A stretch of 64,000 bases of DNA from NCBI RefSeq assembly GCF_000426245.1, contig NZ_AUEZ01000007.1:62001-126000 (forward strand), read 5' to 3'. The notes beneath the pieces are model-generated. The model was given only the letters and a program-made list of their open reading frames with translations. It ran no database searches and was not told where the DNA came from. The position numbers and the translations under genes are program-made. This document shows positions 1-8,388 of this stretch, piece after piece (position 1 is the first letter of the stretch; every line of letters begins with the position of its first letter). This DNA comes from Bradyrhizobium sp. Ai1a-2 (GTDB lineage: Bacteria; Pseudomonadota; Alphaproteobacteria; Rhizobiales; Xanthobacteraceae).

Positions 1-48
1 GATCGTCTGGCCCCACCAGCCGAGACCGATGACGGCGGCTTTGATCAT
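1..48 (-). CDS. Gfo/Idh/MocA-like oxidoreductase, N-terminus only (partial)
   Basis: Sixteen codons of a gene that continues off the left edge can be read on the minus strand: MIKAAVIGLGWWGQTI. The GxGxxG-type stretch (GLGWWG) straight after the start is the Rossmann dinucleotide-binding loop seen at the N-terminus of Gfo/Idh/MocA NAD(P)-dependent sugar and cyclitol dehydrogenases. The ATG at 48-46 overlaps the TGA of the deacetylase gene by four bases (ATGA), so the two are translationally coupled in one operon. Family assignment is tentative because only the first 16 residues are visible. Confidence 0.6.
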   Translation of the reverse strand, partial: MIKAAVIGLGWWGQTI

Positions 49-941
49 GATTCTCGGCTCGCGCTCTGAACCTTTGCCAGTGCGCCGCGATACCAGTCGC
101 CGACCTCGCTTCCTGTCATCAAGGCGACGTCGTCATGGCGAATGACATGGTCGAGAATCTGCTCGAGGTAGCCGATCCGGTGCGGCACGCCGGTGATGTA
201 GGGATGGATCGAAATCGCCATGACGCGGGCGTTATCCGCTCCCTCCTGATACAGCCTATCGAATTGATCGACGCAGCGACGCAGGAACTGCTCTGAAGGC
301 ATATGCTGGAGGGCGTGCACGACGATGTCGTTGGTCTCAACGGTGTATGGAATGGTCGTGATCCGGCCGTATGGCGTATCGATGTCCTGCGGGAGATCGT
401 CGATCACCCAGTCGGCGACGTATTCGATACTGTGTCGGCGCAGCAGATCAAGGGTTTCGCCCGTTTCGGTAAGACCGGGGCTCTCCCACGAACGCGGAGG
501 TTTGCCGGCAAACTTCGTGATGATGTCGACCGTGCGCTTGATCGCATCGCTCTGGTCGTCGACCTTGTGCATCGGTCCCTGCAGGAAGCCATGGCCCATG
601 AATTCGAAGCCGGCCTCGCGCGCCGCTGCGGCAACTCGCGGGTACGACTGGCAGACGTTTCCGTTGATGGCCAGAGTGGTGGGAATGTTGCGGTCGGTGA
701 GCGCCTTGAACTGGCGCCAGAACCCTGCACGCATGCCGTATTCGTGCCAGGACCAGTTCGGAACGTCAGGCAGCAGTGGCTGACCCATGGGAGGGCTCAG
801 TACCGTGCGAGGCATCGCATGCTCGATGCGCCACTCCTCCACATTGAGGATAACCCAAACGGCGAGCCGCTTTCCTCCCGGCAACTCAAGTTTCGGCCGG
901 TCGATCAGCGCCTGGTAAGGAATTCGCTCCGACAGCGCCAC
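45..941 (-). CDS. Polysaccharide deacetylase / PuuE-allantoinase-like hydrolase
   Basis: A 298-residue NodB-fold deacetylase of the family that also holds PuuE-type metal-independent allantoinases. Visible landmarks are the N-terminal segment NVEEWRIEHAMPR, TTLAINGNV, GHGFLQGPMH with the conserved metal-region histidines, ESPG, and SIHPYITGVPHRI near the C-terminus. The GTG start at 941-939 is supported by GGAGG seven bases upstream. It follows the luciferase-like monooxygenase gene by 37 bases and overlaps the Gfo/Idh/MocA gene, so it is the middle gene of a minus-strand operon. Hydrolysis of a C-N bond in an amide or ureide is the most likely chemistry; the substrate cannot be told from the sequence. 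Confidence 0.82.
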   Translation of the reverse strand: MALSERIPYQALIDRPKLELPGGKRLAVWVILNVEEWRIEHAMPRTVLSPPMGQPLLPDVPNWSWHEYGMRAGFWRQFKALTDRNIPTTLAINGNVCQSYPRVAAAAREAGFEFMGHGFLQGPMHKVDDQSDAIKRTVDIITKFAGKPPRSWESPGLTETGETLDLLRRHSIEYVADWVIDDLPQDIDTPYGRITTIPYTVETNDIVVHALQHMPSEQFLRRCVDQFDRLYQEGADNARVMAISIHPYITGVPHRIGYLEQILDHVIRHDDVALMTGSEVGDWYRGALAKVQSASRES

Positions 942-978
942 AGGATGCCTCCTCTATCTTATGTCGATCTTCGCCAGT

Positions 979-2082
979 TCAGCCTACCACCGTTCGCCGT
1001 GACGTTCCCGGCTGCAAGCGAGGCAACACCTTCTCAGCCAAAAGGATCATAGAGCGACGGCCGAGCTCGCGATCCTTCCAGTCTTTGCCGGCATAGAGCA
1101 ACGTTCCGAACTCACCAACCTGCTCCTGAAAGGCGAGCAACTGGTCGGCGACGCTGGAAGGGGTTCCATAGATGATCAGGCGATCACAGATCGATTCGAG
1201 GGTGACCTCGTCATCCGGCTGGTCGCGGTGTGTCTTGAACAGTTCGATGCGGCCATTCTTCTTCAACTTCGTGAAGAGCGAACGGTAGTAGTTCACATAA
1301 GGCCCGTCGGGATCGGTAGCGTAAGTCTTCGCAGTGGCTTCATCCTCGGCGACGAAGATGCTCTTGGCGACACGCCAGTTGGCCGGATCCGCCGCTCGTC
1401 CCGCGCGCTGGCAGCCCTCGACATATCTGGGCCAATGGCTCTTGACCCAGGCAGGCATCAGGAAATTCGCCGAAATCGGCTCCCACCCGCGCACGGCAGC
1501 CTCAGTGACCCCCTTGGAAAAAGGTGCAACGGCGGTAACGACGATCGGCGGATGCGGGCGCTGCAGCGGCCGCGCGATATAGCCCTGGCCGATCTCCGTC
1601 ATCATGGTTCGCGCCGTGGAGATCGACCAATATTTGCCTTTGATGTCATATGGCGGTTCGCCCTGCCAGATCGCCAGCACCTGGTTGATTGCTTCCACGA
1701 ACATTTCATTGCGATTGGCATCGAGATTGCCGAAGAGTTCGGCATCGGACAGAAGGCCGCCGGGGCTGATGCCGAAGATCAGTCGTCCTTCGAGCATGTG
1801 GTCCAGCATGGCGATTGTCGCTGCGACGGCAGCGGGATGTGCATTCGGCAAGTTTACCGTTCCGGTGCCGAGGCGGATCTGTTTGGTCGCAGCCGCAATC
1901 CAGGCGATGAAGGCGGCGCACGAGGTGATGTTTTCGGCGCGATCGGTCACGTGTTCGCCGACATAGGCTTCGCTGAAGCCGAGTTCGTCCGCCAACAGGA
2001 AGGCTTCGCGATCCTCCTGGAGCGACTGGCGCCAGTCCTTGTTGACCGGGTGGATCGGCATCGTGAAGAAGCCCAGTTTCAT
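979..2082 (-). CDS. LLM-class flavin-dependent monooxygenase
   Basis: A 367-residue bacterial-luciferase-like (LLM) protein: MKLGFFTMPIHP at the start, EAYVGEHVTDRAENITS, TGTVNLPNAHP, LDHMLEGRLIFGISPGG and YGTPSSVADQL are the usual family blocks. The family uses FMNH2 or F420 with O2 and oxidises aldehydes, terpenes, pyrimidines (RutA) or sulfonates. The start at 2082 was chosen because AGGA lies about nine bases upstream and the family begins at MKLGFF; an in-frame ATG at 2091 is the alternative. It is first in the operon leading to the deacetylase and is divergent from a LysR gene. Substrate is unknown. Confidence 0.88.
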   Translation of the reverse strand: MKLGFFTMPIHPVNKDWRQSLQEDREAFLLADELGFSEAYVGEHVTDRAENITSCAAFIAWIAAATKQIRLGTGTVNLPNAHPAAVAATIAMLDHMLEGRLIFGISPGGLLSDAELFGNLDANRNEMFVEAINQVLAIWQGEPPYDIKGKYWSISTARTMMTEIGQGYIARPLQRPHPPIVVTAVAPFSKGVTEAAVRGWEPISANFLMPAWVKSHWPRYVEGCQRAGRAADPANWRVAKSIFVAEDEATAKTYATDPDGPYVNYYRSLFTKLKKNGRIELFKTHRDQPDDEVTLESICDRLIIYGTPSSVADQLLAFQEQVGEFGTLLYAGKDWKDRELGRRSMILLAEKVLPRLQPGTSRRTVVG

Positions 2083-2185
2083 GGATGTCATCCTGATTGG
2101 AAGGCTCCGCGAGAGTAGCCATTGCCGCGCGCGAGAAAAATGATAATTCTTGCTCCATCGCATTAGCCAATCTGATACGAGAACA

Positions 2186-3163
2186 ATGGTCTCGCTGCGG
2201 CAGCTCCGGTCCTTTATCGCCGTGCACGAGGAGGGCTCCTTCACCGCGGCCGCGCTCCGCGAGGGCGCAACCCAGTCCGGTATTTCGCAGCACGTGGCAC
2301 AGCTGGAGGAGGAACTCGGCACAGCGTTGTTCGTGAGGCGCGGCCGCAACGTGGCGCTTACGGCGGCAGGACGGACCTATTACGAAGAATGCACCGCGGC
2401 GTTGAAGCGGCTCGACGTCGCTGCGCAGAAGGTTTCTGCCGACAAGCCGAGCGGACCTCTTCGCGTCGGCCTGATGCCGACCTTCACGCGGTCGCTGCTG
2501 CCGCCGGTGCTCGAGAACTTCCTTGTCGCGGCGCCAGCGGTCCAGATCAACATTACCGAGGCCTATTCCGGCGTGCTGACCGAAATGGTGCGGGCGGGGG
2601 AGCTCGACTTCGCAGCGGTACCCGCGTTTTCGGGAACGCCCGGGGTCTCCCAGCGCCTTTTGCTGCGCGACCGTGAGATGCTGGTGCGCGCGCGCTCGCG
2701 GGCGGCGGGGACTAATCGCGCCGGTCCCGTCCGACTGTCCGATCTCGGCCCTTTGAAGGTCGTCGTGCCGGGCTGGCAGAACACCCGCCGCGGCAATATC
2801 GAAACCTATTTCGCCGCGAATGGGATCGAAATCGCCCAACGGTTGGAACTCGACGCCATGATGGGTACGCTGCAATTCGTCGCAGCGAGCGACTTCGTTG
2901 CGATCCTTCCGTTCATCATGATGGTGGCGGACCTGAACGAGCTACGATTTGAAATCCGGCCGCTTGCGGATCCGCCACTTCATTCCGAATTCGTCCTGAT
3001 CGAGCCGGCACGCAAGGCGATCTCCCCGGCTGCGGCACTATTTGCCAGGCTCCTCAAGGAGGAGGCGGCGCGTGCGCAGGCGCTGTTTGACCGCATGATC
3101 AAGAGCCGCCCGTCGATACCGCGGCCGGCCCGGAGGCCGCGCGGCCACAGTCGGGTCAAGTGA
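2186..3163 (+). CDS. LysR-family transcriptional regulator
   Basis: A 325-residue LTTR. The N-terminal winged helix-turn-helix is clear (LRQLRSFIAVHEEGSFTAAA, then ATQSGISQHVAQLEEELG), followed by the effector-binding domain from about residue 90. The ATG at 2186 gives the canonical MVSLRQL start with GAGA upstream. It lies between two oppositely oriented catabolic units, 103 bases from the divergent monooxygenase gene and 106 bases before the molybdenum hydroxylase operon. The T-N11-A dyad at 3183-3205 makes it the natural candidate regulator of the downstream operon. The C-terminal 20 residues are Arg/Pro-rich. Confidence 0.92.
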   Translation: MVSLRQLRSFIAVHEEGSFTAAALREGATQSGISQHVAQLEEELGTALFVRRGRNVALTAAGRTYYEECTAALKRLDVAAQKVSADKPSGPLRVGLMPTFTRSLLPPVLENFLVAAPAVQINITEAYSGVLTEMVRAGELDFAAVPAFSGTPGVSQRLLLRDREMLVRARSRAAGTNRAGPVRLSDLGPLKVVVPGWQNTRRGNIETYFAANGIEIAQRLELDAMMGTLQFVAASDFVAILPFIMMVADLNELRFEIRPLADPPLHSEFVLIEPARKAISPAAALFARLLKEEAARAQALFDRMIKSRPSIPRPARRPRGHSRVK

Positions 3164-3180
3164 TCGATCGATAAACAAAC

Positions 3181-3209
3181 TTGACGTTTGGCAACTTGCA
3201 ACGTCTAAT
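3181..3209 (+). promoter_or_regulatory. Sigma70-like promoter of cassette A
   Basis: TTGACG at 3181-3186 and TCTAAT at 3204-3209 are separated by exactly 17 bases, matching TTGACA/TATAAT at five of six positions each. The first gene of the operon starts 61 bases after the -10 element, with GGGAGG at about 3252 as ribosome site. A small hairpin (GCCGCC...GGCGGC, about 3219-3237) lies in the predicted leader. This is a motif-based call. Confidence 0.55.
3183..3205 (+). promoter_or_regulatory. LysR box (GACGTT-N11-AACGTC) overlapping the promoter
   Basis: A perfect six-base dyad, GACGTT at 3183-3188 and AACGTC at 3200-3205, flanks 11 bases. This is the T-N11-A geometry known for LTTR binding sites, here T3188 and A3200 inside a symmetric arm. 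It covers the interval from the -35 to the -10 hexamer, which by geometry would suit repression or a switch between bound forms. The nearest regulator is the LysR gene ending at 3163. Confidence 0.6.
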
Positions 3210-3269
3210 CCGTCCTAGGCCGCCACAATAAGGCGGCTTGACGAAAAAACGCGGGAGGGTGGTCGGTTA

Positions 3270-4151
3270 ATGAAAGCTCCGGCTTTCAGCTATATGCGCG
3301 CGGAGAGTGTCGAGCATGCGCTCGAGCTGCTATCACGTCATGGCGATGCGGCGAAGATCCTGTCCGGTGGGCAGAGCCTGCTCCCCGCGCTCAATCTGAG
3401 GCTTGCTGCTCCCGCTATCCTGATCGACATCGGTCGCCTGGATGAGCTGCGCGGTATCGACCTTCGTGACAACGTCGTCACGATCGGGGCGCTTACGCGT
3501 CACGTCGACCTGCTGGCCTCGGAAGAAATCCTGTCCAGCCTGCCGCTGCTGCGACAGGCCGCTGCTCATGTCGCTCATCCCGCCATTCGCAATCGCGGCA
3601 CGATCGGCGGGAATCTCGCGCATGCCGATCCTGCATCCGAATTCCCCGCCTGCATGCTCGCGCTCGATGCGAGGATGGTGATCCGACGCGAGGACGGCGA
3701 ACGGCGCGTCGATGCACGTGACTTTTTCCGGGGAATCTACGAGACCGCACTCGAGCCATGCGAACTGCTTGTCGCGATCGAAATTCCGCGGCCCCAATCG
3801 GGCTCGCGCACGTACTTCCATGAATTCGTCCGCCGCAGTGGTGACTACGCGATGACGGGTCTCGCCGCTCTGGCGCATCTTGACGGCGCGCAGTTCGCCG
3901 ATCTGCGGCTCTCATACTTCGCCATTGGCGATCGTCCGTACCTCGCGCGCGCCACTTCTCACCTGGTTGGCGTGGCTATCACTGGCGAGCGCATCGCGGA
4001 GGCGCAGGCCGCGTTGGACGCCGAGCTTGATCCCCCGGATGACCAACAGGCCAGCGCAGCCATGCGCCGGCACTTTGCGCGGCTGCTGCTATCCCGCTGC
4101 GTGGCCAACGTCCTTGAGCGGCCGGAGCTTGCGATGGAGGCGGTGACGTGA
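3270..4151 (+). CDS. Molybdenum hydroxylase FAD-binding (medium, CoxM/XdhB-type) subunit, cassette A
   Basis: A 293-residue FAD subunit of the xanthine dehydrogenase family. The two FAD pyrophosphate-binding blocks are present: SGGQSLLP at residues 32-39 and TIGGN at 111-115 (within RNRGTIGGNLAHADPASE). It passes electrons from the 2Fe-2S subunit to the final acceptor. It opens the operon 61 bases after the predicted promoter and ends by overlapping the GTG of the 2Fe-2S subunit (4148-4151). The medium-small-large order is the one found in many cox-like operons. Confidence 0.93.
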   Translation: MKAPAFSYMRAESVEHALELLSRHGDAAKILSGGQSLLPALNLRLAAPAILIDIGRLDELRGIDLRDNVVTIGALTRHVDLLASEEILSSLPLLRQAAAHVAHPAIRNRGTIGGNLAHADPASEFPACMLALDARMVIRREDGERRVDARDFFRGIYETALEPCELLVAIEIPRPQSGSRTYFHEFVRRSGDYAMTGLAALAHLDGAQFADLRLSYFAIGDRPYLARATSHLVGVAITGERIAEAQAALDAELDPPDDQQASAAMRRHFARLLLSRCVANVLERPELAMEAVT

Positions 4152-4627
4152 CGACCGCCCGCATTGCGCTCATGGTCAATGGCGAGAAGATCAGCGCGGA
4201 AGTGCCGGCACGTTTGAACCTGGCCGACTTCGTGCGCGACCAGCTTGGTCTCACCGGCACTCATGTGGGCTGCGAGCACGGGGTATGTGGTGCGTGCACC
4301 ATGCGCGTCAATGGCGAAATCATTCGCAGTTGCCTTACGCTTGCAGTGCAGGCTGATGGCTGCGCGGTCGAAACCATCGAAGGCCTGTCTGACAGCGGCG
4401 AAATAGCCGATCTCCAGGCCGCCTTCCGCGAACGCAATGCGCTGCAGTGTGGCTATTGCACGCCGGGAATGCTGATCACGGCCCAGGATCTTCTGCTCAA
4501 GCATGCAGACCCGGAGCGGACGGAAATCCGCGAGCATCTGTCCGGCAATTACTGTCGCTGCACCGGCTATCACGCGATTGTCGATGCCGTGGAGCGTACC
4601 GCCAAGGCGAGGCAGCGCCGTCCATGA
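4148..4627 (+). CDS. Molybdenum hydroxylase 2Fe-2S (small, CoxS/XdhA-type) subunit, cassette A
   Basis: A 159-residue ferredoxin subunit with both clusters complete: C42, C47, C50 and C62 for the plant-type [2Fe-2S] cluster (GCEHGVCGACT), and C101, C104, C136 and C138 for the proximal cluster (CGYCTPGML, CRCTGYH). The length is standard for a stand-alone subunit, unlike the fused version in cassette B. It starts with GTG at 4148, overlapping the upstream stop, and its own stop overlaps the ATG of the large subunit at 4624. All three subunits are therefore translationally coupled. Confidence 0.95.
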   Translation: MTTARIALMVNGEKISAEVPARLNLADFVRDQLGLTGTHVGCEHGVCGACTMRVNGEIIRSCLTLAVQADGCAVETIEGLSDSGEIADLQAAFRERNALQCGYCTPGMLITAQDLLLKHADPERTEIREHLSGNYCRCTGYHAIVDAVERTAKARQRRP

Positions 4628-7014
4628 GTCGCTCCGATCAGACCGAGGGCCTGACCGCTCTGGATCGGCCGAATTCCTATATCGGCCAATCCGTGCCGCG
4701 CCCCAACCTTGACCGCCTGCTGCAGGGGCGGGGCCAGTACGTCAGTGACCTTGTGTTGCCGCGCATGGTTCATGTCGCATTTGTACGCTCGCCGCGTGCG
4801 CATGCGAGGATCGCCGCGATCGACACCGAAGCAGCCAAAGCCATGCCCGGCGTAGTCGCCGTGGTCACCGGCCGCGAACTCGCAGCCGTCGTGACTCCTT
4901 GGGTCGGGGTGTTGGCGCACTTGAAAGGTTTGAAATCCGCGCCTCAGCACGCCATGGCAATCGATCGGGTCTGCTGGCAGGGCGAGGCGGTCGTGGCGGT
5001 GCTGGCGAGCAGCCGGGCGCTCGCCGAAGATGCGGTGGAAGCGGTCGAAGTCTCCTACGAAGAGTTGCCTGCGGTCACGGATATGCGCTCGGCGCTCGAT
5101 CCGGCAACGCCGGTGATCCATCCCGATCTCGGCGACAATCTTGCATTCGAACGCAATCACGACGCCGGCGCAGTGGATGCGGCGTTTGCCGAAGCCGACG
5201 AGGTGGTTGAGGCGGAGTTTGTTTTCGGCCGTCATACCGGCGTGACGCTCGAGCCGAGAGCGGTCGTTGCCGACTGGAATGTGGGCGAGAGGCGCCTCAC
5301 CATCTATCAGGGCACCCAGGCGCCCCACATGGTGCAGAACATCGCGGCAAAGCATCTGGACCTCGCTGAACAGCAGGTGCGCGTCGTTTGCAAGGACGTG
5401 GGCGGATCATTTGGCATCAAGGTCCACATCTATGCCGACGAGATGGCGACGTATGGTCTTGCGAAGCTGCTTCGCAGGCCGGTGAAGTTCGTGGCCGACC
5501 GGGTCGAGAGCTTCAATACGGACATTCATGCGCGTGATCACATCTGCAAGGGACGTATCGCCGTAAATCGCAACGGTTCGATCAAGGCCTTCGAGATTGA
5601 TGATCTGACCGGTATCGGCCCTTACTCAATGTATCCGCGCACCAGCGCGATCGAGGCGAACCAGGTCGTCAACCTCGTCGGCGGTCAGTACACCACGCCC
5701 AATTACCGGGCGCGGGCGCGAGTCGTTTTCCAGAACAAGAACGTCACCTGCCAGTATCGCGCGGTGGGGCATCCGATCGCCTGCTCGGTGACCGAAGGCC
5801 TTGTCGACCTTGCCGCGCGCCGCATCGGAATGGACCCGGTGCAGATCCGGCGCCTCAACCTGATCGGCGATGATGCTTATCCGTGCGCCTCGCCGACCGG
5901 GTTGCGTTTCGAGGCGCTTTCGCATCATGCGTCCCTTCAGAAGCTGCTGCAGATGATGGACTATGAGGCGCTTCGTGCGGAACAGGCGCGGCTGCGCCGA
6001 CGGGGAATCCATCGCGGCATCGGACTTGCGAGTTTCATTGAGGTCACCAACCCTGGCGCCGCCTTCTATGGGGTCGGCGGGGCACGCATTTCTTCCCAGG
6101 ACGGCGTGACGGTTCGGCTCGATGCCGCAGGTTCGGTGACTTGCTACACGAGCATCACCGAGCAGGGGCAGGGCTCGGAAGCGATCACTGCTCAAATCGT
6201 TGCGAGCGGGCTCGGCGTGTCGATCGACCGCGTTCGTGTCGTACTCGGAGATACCGACGCAACGCCTTATGGTGGAGGCACCTGGGCTTCGCGAGCGGCC
6301 GGCATCGGCGGCGAGGCTGCGCTGCAGTCGGCCAAGACGTTGCGTGGCAATATCCTCCAGGTTGCGGCAGCTATCCTGCAGGCACGTCCTGCGGACCTCG
6401 ACATCAGCGATAATGCCGTGGTGGATCCGTCAAGCGGAGAACGCAAGATCGAGCTGTCGGAACTCGCCCGCATCGTCTTTTTCCGGCCCGACACGCTTCC
6501 GCCGGGGCTGCAGCCGGAAATGGTCGCGACAAGGCACTTCGTTCCGCGCCAATACGGTTTTGCCTTCACGAATGGAATCCAGGCTTCATGGCTGGAGGTC
6601 GATACGGCAACCGGCTTCATCAGCCTGCTCGACCATTGGGTGGTCGAGGACTGCGGCACGGTGATCAACCCCCAATTGGTGGATGAACAGGTCCGCGGCG
6701 GTGTGGTCCAAGGGCTCGGGGCCGCGCTGTTCGAACACTGCATCTATGATGAGCGGGGCCAGCTCACCAACGCCAATATGGCCGACTATCTCGTGCCCAT
6801 GGCGGCCGAGATGCCGGATATCGCTGTGGGTCACGTGGTTACGCCAACAAAAGAAAGCGAACTCGGCGCCAAGGGGGCCGGAGAGGCGGGTACGGCAGGT
6901 GCGGCCGCCGCTGTCGCCAATGCAGTCAATGATGCGCTGTCGCCGTTCGGCGTCACCATCACGGAAATACCGCTGACCCCGCGCGTGATTTTATCCGCGC
7001 TTGGACGCGCATGA
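4624..7014 (+). CDS. Molybdenum hydroxylase large (MoCo-binding, CoxL/XdhC-type) subunit, cassette A
   Basis: A 796-residue catalytic subunit. The active-site loop reads QYRAVGHP at residues 377-384, not the AYRCSFR loop of form I CO dehydrogenase, so carbon monoxide oxidation is not indicated; it is closer to the form II/general hydroxylase type. The C-terminal KGAGEAG supplies the conserved catalytic glutamate, E754. Enzymes of this family hydroxylate N-heterocycles, purines, nicotinate-like rings or aldehydes using water. The true start is the ATG at 4624, overlapping the previous stop. A Liv-type transporter follows directly, so the substrate is probably imported by it. Confidence 0.94.
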   Translation: MSRSDQTEGLTALDRPNSYIGQSVPRPNLDRLLQGRGQYVSDLVLPRMVHVAFVRSPRAHARIAAIDTEAAKAMPGVVAVVTGRELAAVVTPWVGVLAHLKGLKSAPQHAMAIDRVCWQGEAVVAVLASSRALAEDAVEAVEVSYEELPAVTDMRSALDPATPVIHPDLGDNLAFERNHDAGAVDAAFAEADEVVEAEFVFGRHTGVTLEPRAVVADWNVGERRLTIYQGTQAPHMVQNIAAKHLDLAEQQVRVVCKDVGGSFGIKVHIYADEMATYGLAKLLRRPVKFVADRVESFNTDIHARDHICKGRIAVNRNGSIKAFEIDDLTGIGPYSMYPRTSAIEANQVVNLVGGQYTTPNYRARARVVFQNKNVTCQYRAVGHPIACSVTEGLVDLAARRIGMDPVQIRRLNLIGDDAYPCASPTGLRFEALSHHASLQKLLQMMDYEALRAEQARLRRRGIHRGIGLASFIEVTNPGAAFYGVGGARISSQDGVTVRLDAAGSVTCYTSITEQGQGSEAITAQIVASGLGVSIDRVRVVLGDTDATPYGGGTWASRAAGIGGEAALQSAKTLRGNILQVAAAILQARPADLDISDNAVVDPSSGERKIELSELARIVFFRPDTLPPGLQPEMVATRHFVPRQYGFAFTNGIQASWLEVDTATGFISLLDHWVVEDCGTVINPQLVDEQVRGGVVQGLGAALFEHCIYDERGQLTNANMADYLVPMAAEMPDIAVGHVVTPTKESELGAKGAGEAGTAGAAAAVANAVNDALSPFGVTITEIPLTPRVILSALGRA

Positions 7015-7063
7015 TGTAGCCTGCACGCTCAATCAAAGAAAACACAGTCAAGGAGAGGAATGC

Positions 7064-8320
7064 ATGACCGAGGATAACAAGTCGACATCGAAGCGCGTGA
7101 GTCGCCGCCGCGTGCTCGCTACCGCGGGCATCGGTGCACTGGCCGCCGCTTCGCCCTTTCGCATCAATCTTGCGATGGCGCAGGAGCCCGCCATCAAGAT
7201 CGGCTTTCCGGTGCCGCTGACCGGGCCGTATGGCACGGAAGCTCAGGACCAGGTGCGCGCGGCCGAGGTCGCGATCGCAGAGTTCAACGAAAGCGGCGGT
7301 TTCAATGGCCGCAAGGCCGAGCTGCTAGTCCGGGACGACAAGCTCAATCCGGGCGAGGCGGCCACGCGTACCCTCGAATTGGTGGAAAAGGAGAAGGTGA
7401 ACTTCGTTGTCGGCAGTCTGTCCGCCGCCGTTCAGCTCGCCATCAACAACGTCACAAAAGAGCGCGGCGTCATTTTCAATTCGATCAGCCAGTCGGATAC
7501 GATCAATGAAGCCTCCGATTTCAGCAAGTTCACGTTCCATGAGGCGCTGAATCCGCATATGACCGCCGGCGCCGTCGGCCGTTACGCTTTCCCGAAATTC
7601 GGCAAGAAGGTCGCCTTTCTCACAGCGGACTATGCCTACGGCCATGAGATGGTGCGCGGCTTCCAGGAGGCCGGAAAAGCGTTCGGGATCGAGACTGTCA
7701 CCGACGTTCGCCACCCGATCGGCACGACCGATTTCTCAGCGCTGTTGCCGCGGATCCAGGCGTTGAAGCCGGATATTCTGTGCATCAGCAATTTCGGCCG
7801 GGATCAGCAGATTGCGCTGAAGCAGGCCACAGACTTCGGCATGAAGAAGTCGATAAAGATCATCGCTCCCATTCTGCTCTACACCGGCAGGGTCGCTGCC
7901 GGTGCGCAGGCCTTCGACGGCGTCGTAGGGGGCACGTCCTACTATTGGGGAATCGAGGACAAGGTGGCTTCCGCGAAGGCCTTCAATGACCGCTTTCGGA
8001 AGATGCACGGCGGCAAGGTGCCCTCCGACTATGGGGCGCTCGGCTACGGCGGCGTGAAGACCCTGCTTATGGGAGCGCGTGCTGCAGGATCGCTCGATGC
8101 CGACAAGGTCATCGCAGCGGTCGAAGCATTGAAGTACGACTACTACAAGGGACCGCAATATTACCGCAAATGCGACCACCAGTCGGTGCAGTCGGTTTTC
8201 ATCATCGAGTCCAAGGCGACCCCGCAGAAGGGCGATGCCGACGTCTTCAATGTCATCAGCACCGACGAGCCGAACGAGGCCAATCTGCGGACCTGCGAGA
8301 CGCTTGGCCATAAGAGCTGA
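7064..8320 (+). CDS. Liv-type ABC transporter substrate-binding protein with Tat-like signal, cassette A
   Basis: A 418-residue periplasmic binding protein of the HAAT/Leu-Ile-Val family (IKIGFPVPLTGPYGTEAQDQ from residue 44). The N-terminus carries SRRRVLA at about residues 13-19 followed by a moderately hydrophobic stretch and an AMA|Q-like cleavage site near residue 39, which fits Tat export. ATG 7064 is chosen because AGGAGAGG sits just upstream. It lies 49 bases after the hydroxylase large subunit and before its permeases. These proteins bind many aromatic and amide ligands besides amino acids, so the name does not fix the ligand. Confidence 0.92.
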   Translation: MTEDNKSTSKRVSRRRVLATAGIGALAAASPFRINLAMAQEPAIKIGFPVPLTGPYGTEAQDQVRAAEVAIAEFNESGGFNGRKAELLVRDDKLNPGEAATRTLELVEKEKVNFVVGSLSAAVQLAINNVTKERGVIFNSISQSDTINEASDFSKFTFHEALNPHMTAGAVGRYAFPKFGKKVAFLTADYAYGHEMVRGFQEAGKAFGIETVTDVRHPIGTTDFSALLPRIQALKPDILCISNFGRDQQIALKQATDFGMKKSIKIIAPILLYTGRVAAGAQAFDGVVGGTSYYWGIEDKVASAKAFNDRFRKMHGGKVPSDYGALGYGGVKTLLMGARAAGSLDADKVIAAVEALKYDYYKGPQYYRKCDHQSVQSVFIIESKATPQKGDADVFNVISTDEPNEANLRTCETLGHKS

Positions 8321-8331
8321 TCCGATCTGCC

Positions 8332-8353
8332 GGGCGCGCCTCCGGTTGCGCCC
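8332..8353 (+). terminator. Stem-loop between binding protein and permease genes
   Basis: GGGCGC at 8332-8337 pairs with GCGCCC at 8348-8353 across a 10-base loop in the 68-base gap. There is no T-run. Such hairpins often protect the binding-protein mRNA and lower permease expression; that role here is inferred. Confidence 0.35.
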
Positions 8354-8388
8354 AGCCCTTTGTCTCAATCGATCGCACCCGGGACGTC

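Noticed and set aside
3270..7014. Naming cassette A (and B) a carbon monoxide dehydrogenase
   Set aside because: The active-site loops are QYRAVGHP and PYRGVARTG, lacking the form I AYRCSFR cysteine; the operons also carry hydrolases and organic-solute transporters.
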